Positions 36,901-48,900 of a stretch of 64,000 nt of DNA are shown here, piece after piece. A program made the translations under genes and the position numbers. This DNA is from Anaspis maculata. Its lineage: Eukaryota; Arthropoda; Insecta; Coleoptera; Scraptiidae. Position 1 is the stretch's first letter; each line of letters opens with the position of its first letter. The stretch lies in NCBI GenBank assembly GCA_949128115.1, contig OX421966.1:48729416-48793415 (forward strand). The letters run 5' to 3'. Under the pieces are notes generated by a model, which had not been told where the DNA came from, made no database searches, and saw only the letters and a list, made by a program, of their open reading frames with translations.

Positions 36901-39900
36901 ACGATTATCCTTTCTGTATGATGAACTACATCCCGTTCACTTTCAATTTTCAGTAGAATGACCTTTTGAATCAAAAATAGAGTGAAAAGCTGGAAGGCTA
37001 CGCCTACGGCTGATGGCAGATGCAAAGTTTTGGAGCGAAACTATAAGCGGCCATCAGCCGTATCCTCCCAGCGCTCCAGCTTGTCACTTTATTTTTGCTC
37101 AAAAGTCATTCTACTGAAAATAAAAAGTGAACGGGATATACATCAGCTATATTATGAACTTATGCAAAGCAACTGGGCATCTTTCTGAAGAATCAGTATC
37201 TAACAAATGACCAACAAATTACAGGAAGACACATTAACTAACTGAAATGAACGATGGGAAACTCCAATATCTATGAAGGACTGAAACGATTAGCGGTAAT
37301 ACGAAGTTGATTTTTGAGAGCATCAATTACACGTCCAGGTGGATGTCGCCGGCTCATCGGCAACGGCATTATTGGCATTATGGATTCATATACAGGTGTC
37401 CCGAAATTAATGCAATAAAATTTACAGAGACAGAAAATTGAAAAATAAGGGGACTTCCTGAGTTAACATACTCTCGCGAACGTATAATAACGGAGATAAG
37501 GCCTTCTAAGTTTGTTTTTTTCTGCATAACTTTCAAACTGTTGAACCGATTCCATTCAAATTCGAACCAAAGTTTACTAAAACAGGTCTCTATTGAACAA
37601 TAATAACGCATTTCACATTTCATCAAACGTTTTTAGAGGCGAGGAGAATACGGCCGATAGCCGCTGATAGTTTCGCTCCAAAACTTTGCAGGTGCCATCA
37701 ATCAGCCGTGGCTGTAGCCCCCAGCTTGTCAGTTTATTTTTGCTCCAAAAAATCATTCTACTGAAAATAGAAAGTGTATGGGATATATCACAAGGTGAAT
37801 ATTGCTACATACTTGAAATTTTAAAGTAGGGTAGAGTGGGGGCGAAGGGTCGAAGATAAAAACTTGGCGATACGTGTCTTAGATGCCTGCTTCGAAATAA
37901 GAGTCGACCTGTTTTCGCTGGAAAATCTATCTTCCAAGAATCGGGAATGAATAGGGGAAAAGCTTTCCTTTAATCAACAATGAGTATTTTGTAAGGGTTT
38001 GAGAGGTGACTTGAAAAAAGTTGAAATATGTTTGACAGAAAGATAATTTCACTACCTTCAATTTGATGTATTAGGCTGGGTTGCACCAACGTTCAATTAA
38101 CAAAATACGCGATTAGTGAAATTTCTTTTGGTCAGTACTCGTTGGTGAATAATAGAAATTCTATTTTCACAAAAGAGAATGATCCAACGATTGATTAGCT
38201 AAAGATTTTATGCATTTCCCATCGTTAACCTACTACGATTGGCCAGATTGAAATCCATTTAATCTCGTATTAGCGTTAATTGCGTATAATTTTTTTGGTG
38301 CAACCCAGGGTAATTATAGGTAATGCTATTTGAAGTTCTGAAATAAGGTAGGGTGGGAGCGAAAAGGTTGAAGATAAAAATTTTACAATGTGTGTTCTAA
38401 ATGTCACCCTCAAAATAAAAATCAGCCTGTTTTAGGCGTTTTCTGCAAAAAAATATGGCGGCGAGGAATCTAAGGTGGGTCTTTATCAAAAAATCACCTG
38501 TATATAGAGGCGAATCGCGAATGGGAATTTGCAAAAAAGTACTGTTCCTATTGGCCAATTTCAAAGAACTGTCAGGAATTGGCCAATAGGAATGGGATTT
38601 GCAATATTATCCATTCTCTAAACATAAACGACAAGCAATGTCAAAGCAGAGTGAAAACGGGGAAGAACATATTCTACAGGATGTCCAGAAAATGGCGGAA
38701 AAGCTCTGCAGTACTTGACTTGACTCTTTGAGGGGGGTCAAAGAGAAAAAATTGAGCCTCTAGTATTTCGGTTATTCAAGAAGTTTTTGAAAACATTTTT
38801 GGGAGGAATTATGAATGATCCATCTATGATACAAGGTGCAAAAGACAGACCAATCATTGTACAGGGTGAGTCTGTACCCCGGATTTTTTCAGACCGCGCG
38901 TAAATCTGCAAAGCCGCATCTAAACATCTGAAAATAATCGTAACCAACACTACAAAAATCAGAACAATGAGTGACAGACAAACCAGTTCAGGTTACTCAT
39001 TTTTCTGATTCTCGTTGTGTTGGTTACGGACATTTTCAGGTGTTGAGGTGCGCTTTGCAGGTTTATACGCGGTCTGAAAAAATCCGGGGTACAGACTCGC
39101 CCTGTACAATGATTGGTCTGTCTTTTGCACCTTGTATCATGAATGGATCACTCATAATTCCTCCTAAAAATGTTTTCAAAATTTCATCAAATAACCGAAA
39201 TACTAGAGGTTCAATTTATTGTTTTTGACCACCCCATATTTTCTGAAGTGAAGACCAAAAATATTTTTTTGTTTTTTTTTTATTGTAGTTTTTCGCGATT
39301 CTTCAAAAACACCGTGAGAAATAAAATATCTCCTCCACGACTCACACCTGACGCTCACGGGCCAATTTCTCTCAAGTTATGACAGATACGTGAAAGCGAT
39401 ACGCAACTTTTTTGTAGACAATTTGATGGCCTTTCATTTGAACCAAGCCTTTTTTGATGGGATCGCCTTAATTGGAGATAATTGCAAAAAATACTTCAAA
39501 TGTACCAATCATCCAAGATGGCGGCGATTCCACACACCTATTGATGGGGACTTTTCACACAGTAATCAGCAAGCTTTCGAGAACATCTCCACCAATTTTC
39601 GAAACTACACTATTTATTTTCGCAATTTTTTCTTGACCTTCCCATTCCCAGAATATTTTTTATATTTCTCCAACAATTTCTTACAAGCGTATTTTTCTAG
39701 GTGTCCCCAAAAACATAATATCAAAGGTTCAACGGTTGCAACGCGTTGTAGCCAGTTTATTAAATTTTCCAATATTTTTCTATTAAAATCATTGAGTTCG
39801 TTAAGTTTTTTGGGTTTAAATAAATGGATACCTGTGTCTAGAATGTAGGACAGATCCAAACTGAGCTTTTATTTTCGAAATATCCTTTCAGCCTATTCTC

Positions 39901-42900
39901 AGGAATATATCGAAAGATTTATATGCCATACTCATGGCATATACAGGGTGTCCGTTTTTCGAGGCTAAGCATGGGTATCTCGCTTATCTTTAGAGATACA
40001 GAGTCGGTCAAATTAGAAAAAAGTTGCGAATTTTCAAGACGATCAATGATCCAAGAAGATATTTGACTTGTCAGTTTTAGTTTTCGTGATATCGAGAAAA
40101 AACAAAAAATTTGTAATCTTTGTTTTTATTTTTCATTTGAAAAACGGTTGAAGGTAGCCTTTTCTAATTAAAACATTGTGCAGGCACTTTTCCAAGGGGA
40201 ATTCATTGTTGCCAAAATCTTCATTCTAGCTTTCAAAACAACTGAGATATGACATTCAACTTTTTTTTCTCTTATGGGCGTCATAATGGATTTTGACATT
40301 TTTTAATACAATATTTTTTTCTGGTTAGAACGATGTGTCACATGCCACTGTTTAATTCATGCTTTTGAGCAAACAATTATTTTTTCATTTTTCAAAGAGT
40401 GCTTTGGAAACAATCAGCACCGACAATAAACAAAACGTAAATGTTAAACATTTATTCAACAGTGATATGTGGCACATCGTTGTAATCAGGAAAGAATACT
40501 GTATTCAAAAATATCAAAATCCAATATGGCGCCCATTAGAGCAAAAAGTTGAATGTCGTATCTCGGTTGTTTTGAAAGCTAGAATAAAGATTTTGGCACC
40601 TTTGAATTCCCCTTGAAAACGTGCCCTAACAATGTCTAGATTAGAAAAGGCCACCTTCAACCGTTTATTGCATAAAAAAAAACAAAAATTCAAATTCCTG
40701 TTTTCTCACGATATCTCAAAAACTAAAATCGATACGTCAAATTTCTTTTTGGATCATTAATCGCCATGAAAATGCGCAACTTTTCCCTGATTCAACCGAC
40801 TTTGTATCTCTCAAGCTAAGCGAGATACCCATGCTTAGCCTCGAAAAACGGACACCCTGTATGTATACATTAGGGTGGAGCGCTACTATAGGCGAAATTT
40901 TTATTTTTGCTTCTGAAACTTCTAATAGTGAAAAAAAGGTGCTAAAATAGATTATAATTGATCCCTTAAAACCGTTTTGTAATGAAGCTATATCTTCTGC
41001 CCTCTACCTCCCCACAACTTTTGCCCTTTGCCGCTGTACTATATGAGTTTTATGTACTGACTAATTGTTTTTTTCCGAGTGTTTTTGCAAGTCATTTACG
41101 TTAATTTTTCAACAACTATTGCTTGCCAGAGATAACAGTTTTTTCGCGTTATTAGTAATTAATAATGTCAAGATGGATGTTTCAAAAAGACTCTATACTA
41201 GAAGAGCAGTGCAGTGCCCTTTATTCGGAGCCCCTTTTGATTTTCGCGGCAATGAATTACCTACCTACGAAGACGTTCTCAATGTTTCCTGTATCAAAAA
41301 TGGATCCTGGCAAACTATCCCATTCCCAGTGGTTGACTACTGCGAACCGGATATTGCGACTGAGTATTGGCACAGGAAACCCAAGTTGCAGTCTTAAAGA
41401 CTTGACTCAATCCATTCAAATGGTCTACGCATACCAATGTGATTTGAAATTAAGTTCAACTCATCGTGCACAAATTCAGCTAAGTCGGTACTTGAACCAG
41501 AACAAAAAAATATTGTTGATCCAGTAATACAGCGCATTGCATTTTTCATTCACCCAGAAAATCTGCTAATATGCATGCTAGCAGATGACAGAAAACATGT
41601 CCAAGAGCTAGCATTGAGACGTATACTAAAGGCTAGAATGACCTGTGACATAAGTGACATAAAGAGAACATTCGTCCTTCCAAATCTACATTTTGAGGCA
41701 ACCGATTATATCGACATTATCGATTGGCAAGCTACTAAAATAACAACTCTGCCTATTCTGAGATATCTTTAAATGAAGAAATCACAAGCCTGATGAAAAC
41801 TATAGGGAATGGCATCCCTCGTTACCTTTCCTTGTCATATTCAAGCGGTGGAAAGGTGCGTCAAGTTGGTGACAGAGACTTTACAAAATGTGATTGGCTC
41901 CGAACCTAGCTCCGAAGCTCGAGATGGTTTTATTAGAGTAACTCTTGAATCCAGAGCAGCAATTCCAGTCTTCAACACCAAAAAAAAAAAACAGTTAAAC
42001 CAATCGACTCTGAAGGTGATTGGAGGGTGGGTGAGTGCGCAACTCGCATAGCAGCCACCTCCTCTTGGTGAGTTCTGGGTTGATTAGTTATTATCGATAA
42101 GAATAATAAGAATGAAGTGTTTAATTGATACCAAATAATTAATTTTTCATTGTTCACCCTTATTTCAAGGTGAGCAGAGGGCAGAAGGTGTTATCAGACT
42201 ATTTTAAAGAATACGGGGTGATAACTGATCTCTACGAGCTATAGGAATAACTTTTTTCACTTTTGGTGCTGAAATTCCAAAAATTGATTTTTGCATGTTC
42301 CACCCCTATTTTAAGAGTGCGTAGAGGGCAGAAGGCATTGTCCATTTTTTCTCAAAAAAATAGGGGTAGCACCTGAGCTATAATAACGACTTTTTTGCGC
42401 TATTAGAACAGAAAATATAAAAGTTGATTTTATCGCTCCACCCTAGTATACATATAGTGGACGTGGTACAACCGAAATAGGGAATATAAGTTGCAAATGA
42501 TGATAAAGGCAAACTACTTTGCAGAGTTACAACTGAGACCTAAATAAACGATTTGACCCGCAGTGCTTTTCTTTTCGTCCCTTAGGATTTGAATAGCGCC
42601 CCTTTTTCAAAATGGCGGATATTATCTAGGGGCAGAAGGTATCGAATAGCCTAGTGATGTCCAGCTTAGTAGAAATATATGGGGCTATGTCTCAATCGGT
42701 TTCTGGGACATCAAACACTATTTCAAAAAATGGTGGAACATTGTCATCTACTGCAGGCAAATTTGGTGGAGGCGCCAAAAGGAATTTAGTACTGTCATAA
42801 GAAAATTGCTGTAACATTTTCATTTTTCAACCGATTTTAATACAAGACATCTCATTTTGTAGAAAAATGAATTCTTCTTGTTACCTTGTACCTTCCATTT

Positions 42901-45900
42901 AAGAAGACATTGAGGAATGTTGGAGAAAAAATTTAAAAATAATTTGAAAGAAAAAAGATTTTTCAATTCTTTTATTTTCATGAAAATTGCCTCATTTGTA
43001 GATTTTGATTTGCCCTTTCTAAATTTGCACTTTTCTGATTGCTATCTTTGCAGCACGCGCAGTCATATTGAATAAATGATGTCTGAAAAGAAGTTTTCGA
43101 CAATATCTGAATTTTGGCCTTTGTGACATCAAAATGTTTATATACATATGGAAGCACATTCAATCCTCCTCAGTTTGACACCTGAACCAGCTCTGTGCGA
43201 CCCGCGGTTCTTGAGCTAGACCTTCTGGAAGTATCAATTTTCGGTTCCAGAAGAATAAAAATCACCTCTTGGGGCTGTGCCAGGGCCACCAATGTTCATG
43301 ATTTGTGATAAATGACGACTCGTTATTGATGGGTAACTAAATTAAGACATGGTGGTGATCCAGTGGTGAAATCCGGTTGGCGCGGTCACTATTTAACACG
43401 TTCACTGCCACGCTGGTCCCATGGGACCAGCAGCGTGAAGCTCCACCAGGCCGCGCTGGTCCCATGGGACCAGCAGGAAATTTCCATTTTTTCAAGTTCC
43501 TGGCCTTAGTACGCTACATATCGACAATGGCAGCAGTCCATCATGGCCCAGGAGGTTACAGGTGCATGGTACGCTTCTTGATTTTTTGATATATGCAAAA
43601 TTTGGCCCCCAAAAAATTATTATGTTGGACTCATTTTTTCGTAATTTTTCGAAAAACCAAGGTGTATTTCGAACTTTGACTTGTGCTAGATGACTTAGTT
43701 TTCAATGCACTATAACATGACATAAATGGCCTGGTAAGAAAAATCGCAAAATTTCGGTGGCAGTGAACGTGTTAACACCGGAAATTGATACTTCCGGAAG
43801 CTCTAGCTCAAGAACCCCGAGTCGCACAGAGATGGTTTAAGTGTCAAATCGTGGAGAATTGAATGTACTTTAATACTTATGTAAACATTTTAATCTTGCA
43901 TGGACTAAAATTCAGATATTGTCAAAAACTTCTTTTCAGATATCATTTTTTCAAGATGGCGATGCGCACTGAAAAGATATAAATCGGAAAAGTGCAAATT
44001 TAGAAAGGGCACATCGAAATCTACAAATGAGGCAATTTTGTTATGGAAATAAAAAAATTTAAAAAATCTTTTTTTTTTCAAATTATTTTTCAATTTTTTT
44101 TTACATTTTTCAATGTCTTTTTTCATGGAAGGTATAAGATAACAAGAAGAATTTACTTTTCTACAAAATTAAATGTCTTGTGTTAAAATCGGTTGAAAAA
44201 TGAAAATGTTACAGCGATTTTCTTATGACCGTACTAAATTCATTTTGGCACCTCCACCAAATTTGCCTATGACAGATGTCAATGTTCCACCATTTTTTTA
44301 AATAGTGTTTGATGTCCCAGAAACCGATCGAGACATAGCTCCATATATTTTAACAAAGCTGGACATCACCAGGCTAGTCGATACCTTCTGCCCCTAGGTA
44401 AAATCCGCCATTTTGAAAAAGGGGCGCCATTCAAATCCTAAGGGACGAAAAAAAAAGCACTGCGGGTCAAATCGTTTATTTAAGTCCTAGTTACGAACCT
44501 GCAAAGTGGTTTGGCTTTATCATCATTTGCAACTTGTTTTTTCCTACCACGTCCACTAATACTCTTTTATTATATTTCCAATTATTTTTTTTCCACAGAA
44601 ATCGTGAAGTTCAAACGTTATCAGGAGCTACTGTGCCTAGAAAAGCAGCAATGGTCCGTGAAATGCTTTTTAGGCCAGGGGGTATGTCGGTAAAATCACT
44701 ACAATCTGGAGAAAACTCCGACCAAAGCTTTTATGGTGTCAAACTCTTCGTAAGGTCAGTAGTTATCTACCACTGAGTTTCCGCCCAAAAACAAGTTGTG
44801 CTGATTCCTCCACATCTGCGCGAAGGTAAAGGATGCCTCAAAAGTGCAAAAAGACCTGTTAAACCTTTCTACTTTTTTGTTATATTTGCCTAAATGCAAA
44901 CGTACAACTCTTACGCAAACATTGGAAGCATCTGTCATCATCTCTGTGCCAGTCTTACTGTTGAAAAAAAAGATTTCTTTGTGCGGATCAGATAAATTAC
45001 ATTCAATTGTTTTTTCACACAAGAAAACGATGGAGCAACATGTATTTTGGATGTTTTCTAATAACTTGTACTCACTGAGCCCATCTATGACATTAAAATT
45101 TCAATAACAGCATTTTTGAAGATGTTGCCAGCAAAAAAGTTGATAATTTTCACCCGCCTGTTCAGCAGCAATTTTTCCAATTTTACCAAACACCGTTTCC
45201 GGAAATTTTATAAGGAATGAAAAGCTCAAACTCTTCTCTAACGATATCGTGCCTGGCTTAACCGCGGCACGCACTTGAAAGTCTAAAAAACTGTTTTCTT
45301 TTCGAGAGGTCCTGTTTCACCCGTGTGCGGCCGTGCCTACTTGACATAGACCGGACTGATTACACGAGCTTGGAATTGTACTCTTTTCCAGCTTTAAAAC
45401 GCGACCATTATTATTGAGTCTTTGTACATTGATTCATGAAGAAATCATACATTATTTTATCATTAATGGTCGTGTTTCAAAGCTGGAAGAGAGTATATTT
45501 CCAAGCTTGTGTAATCAGTCCAGTCTATGTCAAGTAGGCATGGCCGCACGCGGGTGAGATAGAACTGCTCGGAAGAAATCAGTTTCCTACACTTCCAAAA
45601 AGCGTGCCGCAGTTAAGCCAGATATAATATCATTAGAAAACAGTTTAGTCCATCCGCTAGGTACTATTCTGTATTTTTTTAGAGGTCGAAAAGGTTTTTT
45701 TTGGAATTCCAATCAGTCAAGGTCCACAGAATCATATTTTTTTGGTGGCAACGCTCTAAAGTGGTGCGGTCACCCTGTGCACCCCCATGGGGGCCAGCCC
45801 CTAGTTAATCGAATTTCAGTTCTGTAACTTGGAGGATCGACACAGAATTACAAAAAATTCAGGATGTCATGAAAAAACTCCCTCAAAAGTCATCCACAAT

Positions 45901-48900
45901 GAAGATACAGCCCTTCAAGTTTCAAAAAAGGCGATTTCCGTGGAGGTACAATTTCCACAATTTTCAACCGATTTTGCTGAAAATTTGGCTAGGCCCCTCT
46001 GTAACAAGTATCTAGAAGAGGGAATTTCATTTTCTGGATAAATTGTCCAGTGGCGGAACAACTGGAAATTTTGGCATAATGCCGTCCCTCCTCATTTCTC
46101 AAGTCCCTGGTCAACTTTGGACTCTGAAACTTTCACTATGTATCGAATATATTGTTCAGCTACGATGTTCCCAAAAAAATTAGAATCAGAGCTGGTTTCT
46201 GGGCTTAATGTTGAATATAGAAGAGGAGGATTTGCTTAAATTTTTTTTAGCTGAATATCCTAGTATTCTTTTTATATGGAAAAATTGTGTTCAAATTTTT
46301 TGTTTTTTTTGGGAACATCGTAGCTGAATAATGTATTCGATACATGGTGAAAGTTTCAGAGTCCAAAGTTGACCAGGGACTTGAGAAATGAGGAGGGACG
46401 GCATTATGTCAAAATTTCCAGTTGTTCCGCCACTGGACAATTTATCCAGAAAATGAAATTCCCCCTTCTAGATACTTGTTACAGAGGGGCCTAGCCAAAT
46501 TTTCAGCAAAATCGGTTGAAAATTGTGGAAATTGTACCTCCACGGAAATCGCCTTTTTTGAAACTAGAAGGGCTGTATCTTCATTGTGGATGACTTTTGA
46601 GGGACATTTTTCATGACATCCTGAATTTTTTGCAATTCTGTGTCGACCCTCCGAGTTACAGCACTGAAATTCGATCAACTGGGGGCTGGCCCCCATGGGG
46701 GTGCACAGGGTGACCGCACCACTTTTGAGCGTTGCCACCAAAAAAATCTGATTCTGTGGACCTTAACTGATTGGAATTCCAAAAAAAACCTTTTCGACCT
46801 CTAAAAAAATACAGAATAGTACCTAGCGGATGGACTAGTTCCAGCTTGTCATTCCCTATAAAATTTTCGAGAAAGGTGTTTGGTAAAATTGAAAAAACTG
46901 CTGCTGAACAGGCGGGTAAAAATTATCCACTTCTTAGCGGGCAACATCTTCAAAAATGCTGTTATTGAAATTTTAACGCCATGAATAAGTTCAGTAAGTA
47001 CAAGTTATTAGAAAACATCCAAAATACATGTTGCTCCATCGTTTTCTTGTGTGGAAAAACAATTAAATGTGATTTATCTGACCCGCACAAAGGAATCTTC
47101 TTTTTCAACAGTGAGACTGGCACAGAGATGATGACAAATGCTTCCAATGTTTGCGTTAGAGTTGTACGTTTGCATTGAGGCAAATAAAATGAAAAAGTAC
47201 GGGGGTTTAACAGGTCTTTTTGCACCTTCAAGACATCTTTTACCTTTGGGCAGATGTGGAGGAATCAGCACAACTCGTTTTTGGGCGGAAACTCAGTGGT
47301 AGATACCTACTGACCTTACGAAGAGTTTGACACCATAAAAGCTTTGGTCGGAATTTTTTCTATCCAGAATGACCTATCGCCTGGCCTATTTGTACAAATT
47401 TTGTTATTTTGTTTTCAGAATGAACATTATAAATTTTCATCAAGAGTTCTCTGGCTGCCACAGCATCGGATGGTTTGACTGAACGCCTGCGCACTGATAA
47501 GCCCCCAACAGGGGCGAAACACGTGTTCGTGCAGTTTCAGTCCGACTGTCTGATGTTGTGGTAGTTGGAGAGCTTTGTTTCATTATAAATTTTGTTTATT
47601 TGTATGCCACTTTGATCCAGTGTGTTTTATCTAAAAATTTCAAAAAACGCCTTTTCAATGGCAGAAATCCATGGGGTACTTTTGGTACCTTACAAGGTAA
47701 ACAGCGCTGATCAGAGCGCATGCAAATGGAAAGGCTAAAGCATGTATGCTACAATGTCAAATGGGCTTTACATCCTTCCACTTTTGTATTGAGCATTTGA
47801 CTGGACAAAAATGCTGGTAAAATCTATCAACTACCACCTACTGTTGCGAGTTCTTCCAAGGTTTGAAGGTGTTGGAGTATTTCATGAACATTTTGCAAAA
47901 AATTCAGACAAATGATACAAGAAAATTTGACAAAAAAAAATAAAACAAACCTGTTGGGGATTTTGGACCTGCTGCTGCTGTCTACCGTTCTGAGGCTGGT
48001 TGAATGCCCCTTGAGCCGGACCTCTCTGCTGCTGCTGTTGTTGTTGTTGTTGTGATTGCTGAACCACCGGCCCCTTGTTCTGGGCCAACTACGAGAGCAG
48101 GTTTGATTTTGCATTAAAAATTAAACCGTTTCGAGGTCGTGCGCACCGATATAGGTGCTGCATCTTTAACCAAGCGGATTTCTCTTTTTACCGGTCCATC
48201 CCTCAATTAAAGACATCCGTTGCTTTCACACACATATATCTTGACCCAAAATTGTTCAAGATTTGTTCAATTTTATCTGCGCTTTGGAAATTTGTGGGGA
48301 AAAATCAAACAAAAATGTAAACAATAAAGACAAGTCAAGATATGACTGGCGTCTTGTTGGTTCGGCTGGCGGAATTCCCAGGCAACGACCTCTTCGTGGG
48401 GGCCTGGACCGTGAAAGTTTCTTTTTCAAGGAGGAAGCCTTTACGGTCCAGTAAAATATCGGATCGCTGCCTTGGATTTCATCGCCAGTCGGACACTGTC
48501 ATGGACCTATAACGCTACGAGGACCCAGGCTCTCACAAGGGCCACCTCAGGGCTAGGTCAGGATCAGGTCCTAGGTGCGCCTGTATAACAGGAATAATTA
48601 GTGTGTAAAATAGCATTTTTGGCATCATCTTGACTATCTATCTCTTTTTCTTCTCACTTCTCAGTCCAGAGAGGCAAGGGCGGCAATGCCACGCTGTCCG
48701 GGGCTGTCCCCGATCAGCCACACAATCAAGCTTTCTTGAAACTTTGCGACTCGAAAAATGCATACAGAGATAGATAATGCTCATCGACGTCCAGTTAAAT
48801 CAGAACTTGGATTTCTCCTTACGATACGGAGATGATGAACGCCAATTCATGTCTAATTTCACTGGAGCAACGTAACCTCAATTTTTTTTTGACGAAAAAC

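Noticed and set aside
39390..39848. 152-codon ORF in intron 2
   Set aside because: AT-biased composition, no domain, and an overlapping ORF on the opposite strand; consistent with chance.
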